Of a DNA stretch of 64,000 nt, positions 49,720-58,062 are shown in pieces (the first letter of the stretch is position 1; each line of letters begins with the position of its first letter). The notes below the pieces were generated by a model. It searched no databases. It saw only the letters and a list, made by a program, of their open reading frames with translations, and was not told the DNA's origin. Position numbers and translations under genes: made by a program. Origin of the DNA: Micromonospora chalcea (lineage in GTDB: Bacteria > Actinomycetota > Actinomycetes > Mycobacteriales > Micromonosporaceae); the NCBI RefSeq assembly GCF_002926165.1, contig NZ_MAGP01000113.1:1-64000 (forward strand). The letters are read 5' to 3'.

Positions 49720-51893
49720 CCGTGCACCGCGTCCACGACACCGCGCCGGCCGCCGACTGGACCGACGCGTTCCTCACCGGCAACGGCGAGCTGGGACTCA
49801 TGGTCCACGGGCAGCCGTACGCGGAACGGATCGTGGTGAACCACCACCGGCTCGTCCTGCCGAACGGCGCCCGGGACGCCCGCGCGCCCGAGCTGGCCGG
49901 CCGGATGCCGCACATCCGCGCGCTGGTGCTCGCCGGGCGCCGCGCCGAGGCCGCCCGGCTGCTCACCGGCGGCCGGGAGCTGGAGTGGACCCAGTCGTTC
50001 CACCCCGGGTACGCGCTCACCGTCGACGCACCGCCCGGGCCGGTACGCGGCTACCGGCGCGACACCGACTTCACCACCGGGGAGGTGACAGTCGAGTGGT
50101 CGGGCGGGCGGCGGCGCTGCTTCGCCTCCCGCGCCGACGGCGTGGCGGTGCTCCACCTCGACCAGGGCGACTGCGTGGTCGGTGTGACCGGTGAGCTGCC
50201 CGGCCGGCCCGCCGACGTGGTGTACGAGGACACCGCGTACCGCCGCGACGGGCTGGTGTACCTGCGGGTCCGCGCCCGCTACCCGGACGCCGGCGGGGCG
50301 TACGGGTTCGAAGGGCTGACGCTGCTGCGCGGCGACGTGAGCGTCGACGGCGACCGGGTGCGGGTACGCGGACCGGCGCTGCTCATCACGCTCGTGGACC
50401 GGCCCGACGCGCCGCCGTGGCGTACCCGGGTCTCGGAGCGGCGGCTCGCCGCGCTGGCCGGGGACTACGACGCGCTGCTGGCCCGGCACGTGCCGCGCCA
50501 TCGCGGGCCGTACACCCGGGTCGACCTGGACCTCGGCGTGCCCGCCGCCGACCGGGCGCTGCCGGTGGGTGAGCTGCTGGCCCGGCAGGCCGCCGCGCCG
50601 CACCGGCTGGACCCGGCGCTGCTGGAGCGGCTGTTCCACTCCGGCCGGTACCTGCTGTTCAGCGCCAGCGGGGTGCTGCCGCCCCGGCTGACCGGGCTGT
50701 GGCTGGGCTCCTGGGACGCGGCGTGGGCCGGTGACTTCACCACCGACGCGAACCTGAACCTGCAACTCGCCGGGGCGAACGTGGGCGCGCTGCCGGAGGT
50801 GACAGCGGCGCACGCCCGGCTGGTCGCCGCGCAGGTGGCCGACTGGCGCGCCAACGCCCGGGCCGTGTACGGCGCGCGCGGGCTGCTCGCGCCCAGCCGC
50901 ACCGACGGCGAGCACGGGCACCTGTTCCACGTCCACCCCGACTGGCCGTTCACCGCGTGGCTCGCCGGCGCGGACTGGCTGCTGCACCCGCTGCACGAAC
51001 ACCACCTGGTCACCGGTGAGCCGCTGGGTCCGGTGGCCGGCTGGCTGGCCGAGGTGGCGGACTTCTTCGCCGACGTGCTGACCGATGTGGACGGGCAGCC
51101 GGCGCTCGTGCCGTCGTACTCGCCGGAGACCGGCCCGTACGACGACACCGGCCGGACCGCGCCGGTGGCGGTGAACGCCACGATGGACGTGGCGGCGGCC
51201 CGGCACGCGCTGCGGCTGGCCGTCGAAGTGACCGGCGAGGACCGGTGGGCCGGGGTACGGCCGCCCGGCTACCTGGTGGACGGGCGCGGCGCGCTCGCCG
51301 AGTGGGCGTGGCCCGGCAGCACCGGCGACGAGAACCATCGGCACGTCAGCCACCTGTATCCGGTGTGGCCGCTCGACGAGATCAACCCGGACGACACCCC
51401 GGAACTGGCCGCCGCCGCGCACCGGGCGCTGACGCTGCGCGGCGACGAGGACGGTTCCGCGCACGGCAGCCTGCACCGGGCGCTGGCGGCGGCGCGGCTG
51501 CGCGACGGCGACCTGGTCGCGGCGAACCTGGGCAAGATCCTCGGCGCGGACATGTTCTTCCGGTCGCTGATGAGCGCGCACAACCCGGGCCGGACCACGT
51601 ACAACGTCGACGCCGCGCACACGCTGCCGGCGGTGCTGATCGAGTCGCTGGTGCAGTCCCGCCCCGGGGTGCTGCGGCTGCTGCCCGCGCCGCTACCCGA
51701 TCTGCCCGCCGGGACGCTGCGCGGCGTCACCTGCCGGGGCCGGGTCACCGTCGAGGAGCTGAGCTGGGCGCCGGGCCGAGTCCGGGCCCGGCTGGTGTCG
51801 CCGGTGGCGCAGCGCGTGGTGGTGCACGCACCCGGGGACCGCCGTGCGGTGGATCTGGTTCCGGGCCGGCCGTGCGAGGTGGTGTTCGGCTAG
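49716..51893 (+). CDS. GH95-like alpha-L-fucosidase/galactosidase
   Basis: This 725-aa protein resembles GH95 inverting alpha-L-fucosidases. It has an N-terminal beta super-sandwich (TDAFLTGNGELGLMVHGQPYAER) and an (alpha/alpha)6 barrel with the family ending HRHVSHLYPVWP, then NLGKILGADMFF and GRTTYNVDAAHT. At the position where AfcA has catalytic Asn in NxNL, this protein reads FTTDANLNL, so the first Asn is apparently Asp and activity needs a test. No signal peptide. GTG 49716 overlaps the LacI stop. Removal of terminal fucose or L-galactose from side chains is the likely role. Confidence 0.85.
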   Translation: MTVHRVHDTAPAADWTDAFLTGNGELGLMVHGQPYAERIVVNHHRLVLPNGARDARAPELAGRMPHIRALVLAGRRAEAARLLTGGRELEWTQSFHPGYALTVDAPPGPVRGYRRDTDFTTGEVTVEWSGGRRRCFASRADGVAVLHLDQGDCVVGVTGELPGRPADVVYEDTAYRRDGLVYLRVRARYPDAGGAYGFEGLTLLRGDVSVDGDRVRVRGPALLITLVDRPDAPPWRTRVSERRLAALAGDYDALLARHVPRHRGPYTRVDLDLGVPAADRALPVGELLARQAAAPHRLDPALLERLFHSGRYLLFSASGVLPPRLTGLWLGSWDAAWAGDFTTDANLNLQLAGANVGALPEVTAAHARLVAAQVADWRANARAVYGARGLLAPSRTDGEHGHLFHVHPDWPFTAWLAGADWLLHPLHEHHLVTGEPLGPVAGWLAEVADFFADVLTDVDGQPALVPSYSPETGPYDDTGRTAPVAVNATMDVAAARHALRLAVEVTGEDRWAGVRPPGYLVDGRGALAEWAWPGSTGDENHRHVSHLYPVWPLDEINPDDTPELAAAAHRALTLRGDEDGSAHGSLHRALAAARLRDGDLVAANLGKILGADMFFRSLMSAHNPGRTTYNVDAAHTLPAVLIESLVQSRPGVLRLLPAPLPDLPAGTLRGVTCRGRVTVEELSWAPGRVRARLVSPVAQRVVVHAPGDRRAVDLVPGRPCEVVFG

Positions 51894-52399
51894 AGGTTGT
51901 CGGGCTGGTGCAGCGCCGGGTGGCTCTCGCCCGGCGCGGCGTACCAGGGCGGGGCGTCGTCGGTGAGCGCGGTGCCGATCCGCAGCCGCGCCCAGTCGTC
52001 CAGTTCGGGCAGCGCGTCCGGGGCGAACCAGGCCACCGCCAGCGACTCGTCACCGTCGGCCGTCGGCGCGCCGCCGATCGCCCGGCAGCGGAACCAGACG
52101 TTCAGGTATTCGCAGGCGTCCCCGTTGGGGTAGACCACCGGGTGGGTGGCGACACCGGCGAGCCGGTCGATAGCCACCTTGACGCCGGTTTCCTCGTGGA
52201 CCTCGCGCACCAGCGCGTCGGCGGGTTGCTCGCCCGGGTCGACGGTGCCGGCCGGGACCGACCAGCGGCCGTTGTCGCCCCGGCGGGCCAGCAGCACCCG
52301 TCCCGCGTCGTCGGTGACCACGCCGCTGACGCCGTACAGCATGAGCAGGTCGTGGCCGATGTGGCGGCGCAGCCGGGCGATGTAGGGCGAGACGGCCAT
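51890..52399 (-). CDS. NUDIX hydrolase
   Basis: This 169-aa NUDIX protein has the signature GTVDPGEQPADALVREVHEE and TGVKVAI (the GX5EX7REUXEEXGU box, near residues 75-98). It lies in the fold beginning GVSGVVTDDAGRVLLARRG. The ADP-ribose/nucleotide-type substrate is not identifiable. The ATG at 52399 is preferred over longer frames. Its stop overlaps the convergent GH95 stop by four bases. It is not obviously tied to the sugar locus. Confidence 0.88.
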   Translation of the reverse strand: MAVSPYIARLRRHIGHDLLMLYGVSGVVTDDAGRVLLARRGDNGRWSVPAGTVDPGEQPADALVREVHEETGVKVAIDRLAGVATHPVVYPNGDACEYLNVWFRCRAIGGAPTADGDESLAVAWFAPDALPELDDWARLRIGTALTDDAPPWYAAPGESHPALHQPDNL

Positions 52400-52409
52400 G
52401 GCGAGCAGG

Positions 52410-53330
52410 CTACCGGCGGTCCTGCCGGTGCCGCCGGACCATCCCCTCGGCCAGCGCCGCACCGTCCAGGTCACCGGCGGCCAGCCTGCCGGCGACGGTA
52501 CGGCGCACGATCCGGTCCGCGAGGGCCGGGGCGTGCCGGGCCAGCGCCAGTTCGATCCGGCCGCGCCGGGTGGTGGCCACGTCCCGTGGCGCGCGCCGGG
52601 CGGTCGCGGCGCGCAGGATCGCCGCCACCACTCCCTCCACGGGTTCCGGGCGGGACACTCCGCTCAGCGACAGCCCGGCCGCCACAGTGCTGTCGTGGAT
52701 CGGGGAGGCGACCATGCTCGGGTAGACCACGCTGACGCCGACGTGGGAGCCGACCTCGTGGCGCAGCGCGTCGGCGTACGCGACGAGCGCCCGCTTGCTG
52801 ACCCCGTACGCGGCTGCGAGGGGCAGCGGCAGCACGGCCATCCGGCTGGCCACGAAGATCACCCGGCCGCGGGCGGCCTCCAGGGCGGGCATCGCGGCGG
52901 CGGTGGTCCGCCAGGCGGCGAGCAGGTTCACCTCGATCTGGCGGCGTACCACCTCGTCCGGCGGCAGCTCGGCGAGGGCGGCGCCGCCCACACCGGCGTT
53001 GTTGATGAGCAGGTCGAGTCCGCCGAGTCGGTCGATCGCGGCGGCCACGGCCGGTGGCGTCGCGGCCGGGTCGGTCAGGTCGACGCCGAGCACCGGCAGG
53101 GTGGCGTCGGGGTCGGCGTGCAGGTCCAGCCCGACCACGTGCGCGCCGGCGGCGGTGAGCGCGGCACCCAGGTGCTGCCCGAACGTGCCACGCGCGCCGG
53201 TGACCAGCACCCGCCGCCCGGCCAGGGCGCTGCGGCCCGGCGTGCCGGATCCGGCGGCCGAGCCTCGGCCTGCCGCGCCGGATCCGGTCCGCTGCGCGTC
53301 CTCGGCCGGGGGCCGTCCCGGGGCGTTCAT
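52410..53330 (-). CDS. SDR oxidoreductase coupled to flavin monooxygenase
   Basis: This is a 306-aa short-chain dehydrogenase. A proline/glycine-rich lead of about 35 residues precedes the Rossmann motif VTGARGTFGQHLGAAL. LLINNAGVGG and the catalytic YGVSK tetrad segment follow. The C-terminal tail is basic (MVRRHRQDRR). The ATG overlaps the monooxygenase stop (ATGA), so the two are translated together. With the neighbouring flavin monooxygenase it could oxidise or recycle an alcohol or ketone; the pathway is unknown. Confidence 0.88.
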   Translation of the reverse strand: MNAPGRPPAEDAQRTGSGAAGRGSAAGSGTPGRSALAGRRVLVTGARGTFGQHLGAALTAAGAHVVGLDLHADPDATLPVLGVDLTDPAATPPAVAAAIDRLGGLDLLINNAGVGGAALAELPPDEVVRRQIEVNLLAAWRTTAAAMPALEAARGRVIFVASRMAVLPLPLAAAYGVSKRALVAYADALRHEVGSHVGVSVVYPSMVASPIHDSTVAAGLSLSGVSRPEPVEGVVAAILRAATARRAPRDVATTRRGRIELALARHAPALADRIVRRTVAGRLAAGDLDGAALAEGMVRRHRQDRR

Positions 53331-54634
53331 CGTCCCGCTCCGGCCCGGCGCCGGCCGGCGGCCAGTTCGCGGCCCAGTTCGGCCAGGTAGACGTCGAAGT
53401 CGACGCGCATGTGCGGTCGGCGTTGCCCCCACCGGGCGGTGGCGGCGCGCAGCTCGTCGCGGCAGGCGGCGGCCTGCCGGGCCGCGTCCGGTGGCGCCCA
53501 GGTGCCGGCCAGGCGTGCGGCTACCAGCCGGGCCTGCGCCTCGACCAGGGGGAACGCGGCGCCGGTGGACTGCATCAGCCCGACGAACGCCAGCCCGGGG
53601 ACGTCCAGGTGGAACACGTGCCGGTACAGCGGAAGCCGGTCGGGGCCGTCGCCGAGCAGCGCCGGGTCGAGGAACGGCATCTCGACGCGGTAGCCGGTGC
53701 ACCAGACGACCAGGTCGACCTCGTCGTGGCGGCCGTCGGTGAACTCGACCCGGTCGCCGTCGAAGCGGGCGATGCCGGGCCGGGCCTGGATGTCGCCGTG
53801 GGTGAGGCGGGACAGCAGCGCGTCGGACAGCGTCGGGTGGTCCTGGAGGAAGCCGTGCGCCGGTGCGGGCAGCCCGTACCGGGTGGGTGGCCCCACCGCT
53901 GTGGTGATCATGGTCTGGCTGATCCGCTGCCGCAGCCGCCAGGGCAGCCGGCGGGCCAGCGCGCCGTTGAGCGTGTCCGACGGGCGGCCGAGCAGGTACT
54001 TCGGCACCACCCAGACGCCGCGGCGCAGCGACAGCAGCGTGCGCGCGGCGGCGTACGAGGCGTCGACGGCGATGTCCATGGCGGAGTTGCCGCCGCCGAC
54101 CACCAGGACCCGTCGGCCGGCGAGCTGTTCCGGCCCTCGGTAGTCGTGGCTGTGCATCTGCTCGGCGGCGCACTCGCCGGGGTACGGCTCGGGCCGCTTC
54201 GGCACCCGGTTGTGCCCGTTGGCGACCACCACCGCCTCGACATCGACAGCGACCGGGCCGTCCGGGCCGGTGGCGCGTACCCGCCAGCCGTCGCCGCTGC
54301 GGGTGACCCGCTCGACGGTGTGGCGCAGCCGTACCGCCTCGCGCAGCCCGAACCGGTCGGCGTAGTCGGCGAGGTAGCCGGCGACGCGGGTGTGGTCGGG
54401 GTAGTCGGGCCAGTCGGCGGGCATCGGGTGGTCGGCGAACTCGGTGCGCCCCTTGCTGGTGTTCAGGTGCAGCGTGCGGTACGCGGGCGAGCCGGGTGCG
54501 CCGTACACCCAGAGGCCGCCGAGCGTGTCCGCCGCCTCGAACGCGACGGCCGGGACACCGGCGTCGGCGAGCGCCTTGAGCGTGGCCAGCCCGGCGGCTC
54601 CGGCGCCGACGACAGCGACCCTCGGTGTGGCCAT
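53327..54634 (-). CDS. Flavin-containing monooxygenase (FMO-like)
   Basis: This is a 435-aa class B flavoprotein monooxygenase. The FAD-binding motif is VGAGAAGLATLKAL at residues 8-21 and the NADPH-binding motif is VVGGGNSAMDIA near 175. HLNTSKG and the later VVWCTGYRVEMPF complete the FMO pattern. It is likely to insert oxygen into a nitrogen, sulfur or ketone substrate using NADPH and O2. AAGGAGG stands just before the ATG. A TetR-type operator (54647-54666) is upstream, and the SDR gene is coupled downstream. Confidence 0.9.
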   Translation of the reverse strand: MATPRVAVVGAGAAGLATLKALADAGVPAVAFEAADTLGGLWVYGAPGSPAYRTLHLNTSKGRTEFADHPMPADWPDYPDHTRVAGYLADYADRFGLREAVRLRHTVERVTRSGDGWRVRATGPDGPVAVDVEAVVVANGHNRVPKRPEPYPGECAAEQMHSHDYRGPEQLAGRRVLVVGGGNSAMDIAVDASYAAARTLLSLRRGVWVVPKYLLGRPSDTLNGALARRLPWRLRQRISQTMITTAVGPPTRYGLPAPAHGFLQDHPTLSDALLSRLTHGDIQARPGIARFDGDRVEFTDGRHDEVDLVVWCTGYRVEMPFLDPALLGDGPDRLPLYRHVFHLDVPGLAFVGLMQSTGAAFPLVEAQARLVAARLAGTWAPPDAARQAAACRDELRAATARWGQRRPHMRVDFDVYLAELGRELAAGRRRAGAGR

Positions 54635-54646
54635 ACCCGCCTCCTT

Positions 54647-54666
54647 AATCCAACGACTGATGGATA
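54647..54666 (-). promoter_or_regulatory. TetR operator copy 1 at FMO/SDR promoter
   Basis: AATCCA-N8-TGGATA lies 13-32 bases before the FMO start. Its reverse reads the same as copy 2 (55360-55379) at 16 of 20 positions, including CGTTGGATT. The pair flanking one tetR gene strongly suggests shared control. Confidence 0.75.
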
Positions 54667-54688
54667 ATCCCCGGAGCGTGGGCCGGCG

Positions 54689-55339
54689 TCAAGGCCGGGC
54701 GCCGCCGTACAGCGCGTCGAGGAACCGGTGCACGAACGCCCGGAACTCCCGCCGCTCGCGCGCTCCCGAGCCCGTGCCCGCCGCCAGGGCCACCACGTGC
54801 CCGTGCACCGTCCAGACCAGCGAGCGCACCGTCACGTGCGGCGTCGGCTCGGTCAGCGCGCCCGCCTCGGCCGCCGCGACGAGCAACTCCTCGACCAGCC
54901 CGTACAGCGGCGCGGCATAGCGGCGGTCCAGCTCGCCGTGCCGCTGCGGCTCCAGCCAGCGGCGCAGCCACAACGCGGTGGTCTCCGGCCGGTCCTCCAG
55001 GAAGTCCACGAACACGTCCAGCAGGTCGTGCAGCGCGCGCAGCGCGTCGTGCGGCCCGGCGGACAGGGCCTCCCGGGCGCGTTCCCCGGCTGCCTCGATG
55101 ACCTCCCGCTCGGCGCTGAACACCCGGGCGAAGCAGGCGTCGTAGAGCTGCGCCTTGGTGCCCGTGTGGTGCACGACGGTGGCCGCGTCCACCCCGGCCG
55201 CGGCGGCGACGTCGCGGACGCTGACCGCGTCGAAGCCCCGCTCGGCGAACAACGCGGTGGCGGCGGCGAGCACCAGGGCACGGGTCGGGCGCTGGTCGTC
55301 GCGGCGGGGCCGACCGGGCCGGCGGCGAGGCATGGTCAT
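54689..55339 (-). CDS. TetR-family regulator of the FMO/SDR operon and GPH symporter
   Basis: This is a 216-aa TetR protein: the DNA-binding half is RALVLAAATALFAERGFDAV and SVRDVAAAAGVDAATVVHHTGTKAQLY. The C-terminal half is helical, ending with FVHRFLDALYGG. Starts at 55339 (MTMPRRR) or 55333 are both possible; the first is chosen. Matching operators lie at both ends of the gene, one before the monooxygenase operon and one in the gap with the divergent symporter. It therefore probably controls all these genes. The ligand is unknown. Confidence 0.9.
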   Translation of the reverse strand: MTMPRRRPGRPRRDDQRPTRALVLAAATALFAERGFDAVSVRDVAAAAGVDAATVVHHTGTKAQLYDACFARVFSAEREVIEAAGERAREALSAGPHDALRALHDLLDVFVDFLEDRPETTALWLRRWLEPQRHGELDRRYAAPLYGLVEELLVAAAEAGALTEPTPHVTVRSLVWTVHGHVVALAAGTGSGARERREFRAFVHRFLDALYGGARP

Positions 55340-55359
55340 CCGGCCATTGTTCCCCCTAC

Positions 55360-55379
55360 AATCCAGCAACCGTTGGATT
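55360..55379. promoter_or_regulatory. TetR operator copy 2 in tetR/GPH divergent promoter
   Basis: AATCCA-N8-TGGATT (full CAATCCAGCAACCGTTGGAT) is the second copy of the operator found at 54647-54666. It is 21-40 bases before the tetR start and 34 bases before the symporter start, so it could control both directions. Confidence 0.75.
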
Positions 55380-55412
55380 GGGGGCGGCGTGCCCCGAGGA
55401 CAGGAGGCCGCG

Positions 55413-56765
55413 ATGACCGGGCTGGATCAGCGCTCCGACGCGCTCACCCTGCCACGCGGCCCGCTCGCCGGGTTCGCCACCGGCTCGCTCGGCATGGGCG
55501 TCTGGGTGACGGTGCCCGGGCTGCTGCTGCTCTACTTCCTGACCGACGTGCTGGCGGTCGCCCCGTGGCTGGCCGGGCTCACCCTGCTGCTGCCGAAGAT
55601 CGCCGACGTGCTGCTGCACCCGTGGATCGGGCACCTCTGCGACGTCGAGCAGGCCCGCCGGGGTCACCGCCGACGGCTGCTGCTGGCCGGGTGCGCGCTG
55701 CCGCTGGCGTTCGCCGCGCTGTTCGCGGTGCCCGGCGGCCTCACCGGCGCCGCCGCGGCCGGCTGGGTGGCGGTGTTCTTCGTCGCCGGCAACCTGCTGT
55801 TCGCCGCGTACCAGGTGCCCTACCTGGCGACCCCGGCGGACCTGCGGATCGGCTACCACGAGCGGACCCGGCTGATGGCGTTCCGGATGGTGGTGCTGAC
55901 GCTCGGCATCCTGGTCTCCGGGCTGCTCGCGCCGCTGCTGGCCGGCGGCGACGACGCCACCCGCGACGGTTACCTGCTGATGGGCGTGGTGCTGGCGGCC
56001 GGGATGCTCGCCGCGATGCTGGTCGGCGTCGCCGGGATCGGCCGGCTGCGCCGTACCGCCGCCGACACGGCCCCGCCGCACGGTCCGGGCGGGTGGCGGG
56101 CGCTGGCCGCGGGCCTGCGGGACCGGCAGTTCCGCTGGCTGGTCGGCGCATACCTGGCCATGTCCACCACCACCCACCTCGTGCTGGCCGGCGTGCCCTA
56201 CTACGCCGAGTACGAGCTGGGCCGCCCCGGACTCACCACAGTGCTCGTGGCCGCGTTCGTCGCGCCCGCGCTGCTGGTGACCCCGGTCTGGCTGACGGTG
56301 GCGCGGCGGATCGGCAAGCAACGCGCCCTGCTCGCCGCGCAGGCCGCGTTCGCCGCCGGGTCGCTGGTGCTGGCGATCGGCCGTCCCGCCGGACTGCCGG
56401 TGCTGGTGGCCGCCGTGGCGGTGCTCGGGGTGGCGTTCGCCGGCATGCAGTTGCTGCCGTTCTCGATGCTGCCCGACGTGATCCGCGCGGGCGGCGGCGC
56501 CGAGCGGGCCGGCACGTACACCGGGGTGTGGACCGCCACCGAGGCCACCGGCGCGGCGCTCGGCCCGTACGCGTACGCGCTGTGTCTGGCCGCCGGCGGG
56601 TTCGTGGCCTCGACCGCCGGGCAGAGCGTGACCCAGTCCCCGGCCGCGCTGGACGCGCTGCGCTACGGCTTCGGGCCGCTGCCCGCCGCCGTGATGGTGG
56701 TAGCGGTGCTGCTGCAGCGCCGCTACACCCTCGACGGCGCGGCCCGCGCCGACGCCGCCGGATAG
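55413..56765 (+). CDS. GPH-family (MelB/YicJ-like) MFS sugar:cation symporter
   Basis: This is a 450-aa membrane carrier with about 12 helices of the glycoside-pentoside-hexuronide group. It shows LPKIADVLLHPWIGHLCDV (the conserved D-x(4)-P-x-x-G-x-x-x-D cation-site-like motif), YQVPYLATPADL, and RTRLMAFRMVVLTLGI. AGGAGG precedes the ATG. Family members carry galactosides, xylosides or glucuronides with a cation. The xyloglucan-type locus lies 3.5 kb away, and GPH carriers pair with alpha-xylosidase in E. coli (YicJ-YicI), but the TetR operator next to it points to a different regulon. Confidence 0.87.
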   Translation: MTGLDQRSDALTLPRGPLAGFATGSLGMGVWVTVPGLLLLYFLTDVLAVAPWLAGLTLLLPKIADVLLHPWIGHLCDVEQARRGHRRRLLLAGCALPLAFAALFAVPGGLTGAAAAGWVAVFFVAGNLLFAAYQVPYLATPADLRIGYHERTRLMAFRMVVLTLGILVSGLLAPLLAGGDDATRDGYLLMGVVLAAGMLAAMLVGVAGIGRLRRTAADTAPPHGPGGWRALAAGLRDRQFRWLVGAYLAMSTTTHLVLAGVPYYAEYELGRPGLTTVLVAAFVAPALLVTPVWLTVARRIGKQRALLAAQAAFAAGSLVLAIGRPAGLPVLVAAVAVLGVAFAGMQLLPFSMLPDVIRAGGGAERAGTYTGVWTATEATGAALGPYAYALCLAAGGFVASTAGQSVTQSPAALDALRYGFGPLPAAVMVVAVLLQRRYTLDGAARADAAG

Positions 56766-56777
56766 ACTTCGCCCCCG

Positions 56778-58004
56778 ATGGACGCCGAGCCCGCCACCGA
56801 CACCCGACCCTGCGCACACTGTGGACGCGACGTGCCGCAGCGCGTCGGCGCGGGCCGCCCGTTCCGCTACTGCCGGGACAACGACGGCGCCTGCCAGCGG
56901 GCCGCCCGCAACTCGCGGATGCGTCACCGCAACTCCCCCGGACTGCCCGGGCAGGTGGCGCGCACCTGGGAGGCGGTGGACCGGCTCGACCAGATCGTCG
57001 AGACCCTCACCGAGGCGCTGGACGCCGAGCTGTCCCCGGCGGGTGTGGAACGGCAGCTCGCCGAGCTGCGCGCGGAGACGTCCGCGCAGGTGGCGGCCGC
57101 GCACGCCGAGCGCGACGAGGCGCGCCGCGAGGCCGAGGACGCGACCGCGGCGGCGGCCCGCGAACGGCAGCAGGCCCGCGCCGCGTACGCCGAACGCGAC
57201 GCCGCCGCCGACCGGGCCGAGCGGGCGGAGGCGGCGGCCGCGACGGCCGCCGAGCGGGTCGCCGCCGCCGAGGACGCCCGCGACGCGGCCCGTGCCGAGG
57301 CGGGCGCGGCGCAGGCGCTGCGGGTGCAGGCCGAACGCGACCGCGACGCCGCCCGGCACGACCTGCGCACGGTACGCGCCGAGCGCGACGCCGAACGCCG
57401 CCGCGTCGCCCAGCTGACCACCGAACGGGACACCGCCCGCGCCGACGCCGAGCGGGCCACCCGGTCCGCCGCCGAGGCCCTGGACCGGGCCGAACAGTCC
57501 CGCGCCGACGCCGACCGGGCGCGCGCCGACGCGCAGGCCGCCCAGGGGCGGGCCACCGAGGCGGAGCTCGCGGCCCGGACCGCATCTGGGCGGGCTGACG
57601 CCGAGGCCACCGCCGCGCGGCAGGCTCGCGCCGAGCGGGACCGGGCCGACGCGGTACGTGCCGACGCCGAGGCGGCGCTGGAGCGGGCCCGCGCCGAGGC
57701 GAGCGCGGCGATCGAGGCGGTCCGCGCCGAGGCTGCCGCTGCCGTCGAGCGGTTCCGGGCCGACGTGGCCGCCGCGGTGGAGCAGGCCGCGGCCCGTACC
57801 GCCGAGCGGGACGCGCTCGCCGCGGAGCTGGCCGACGTGCGGCGTGCCGCGAGCGCCGCCGAGGCGCGGGCGGCCGACCTGGCCGCGCGCACGGCCGTGA
57901 TCGAGGCGGACCGGGACGCCGCGCAGCGGCGCGCCGGGCAGCTCGCCGACCAGGTCAGTGACCTGGCGACGGCGCTGGCGCGGCTCGGCACCCGCACCGG
58001 CTGA
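56778..58004 (+). CDS. Zinc-motif protein with long Ala/Arg/Glu coiled coil
   Basis: I do not recognise a functional family. Residues 1-50 form a small Cys-rich module (CAHCGRDVPQR, then FRYCRDNDGACQRAARNSRM), with four cysteines likely to bind zinc. From about residue 60 to the end runs an almost unbroken heptad-rich coiled coil rich in Ala, Arg, Glu and Asp (RAERAEAAAATAAERVAAAE), with no membrane segment. At 408 aa it would be a long rod. Proteins of this build tether or organise DNA or cytoskeletal parts (compare KfrA- or Scy-like rods), but this is only a shape argument. ATG 56778 follows the GPH gene by 12 bases. Confidence 0.75.
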   Translation: MDAEPATDTRPCAHCGRDVPQRVGAGRPFRYCRDNDGACQRAARNSRMRHRNSPGLPGQVARTWEAVDRLDQIVETLTEALDAELSPAGVERQLAELRAETSAQVAAAHAERDEARREAEDATAAAARERQQARAAYAERDAAADRAERAEAAAATAAERVAAAEDARDAARAEAGAAQALRVQAERDRDAARHDLRTVRAERDAERRRVAQLTTERDTARADAERATRSAAEALDRAEQSRADADRARADAQAAQGRATEAELAARTASGRADAEATAARQARAERDRADAVRADAEAALERARAEASAAIEAVRAEAAAAVERFRADVAAAVEQAAARTAERDALAAELADVRRAASAAEARAADLAARTAVIEADRDAAQRRAGQLADQVSDLATALARLGTRTG

Positions 58005-58062
58005 CCGCCACGGGCTGGGAAGGGGGCAGCGCCGGACCCGTGCCGGCGGCGAGGATCGGGGC

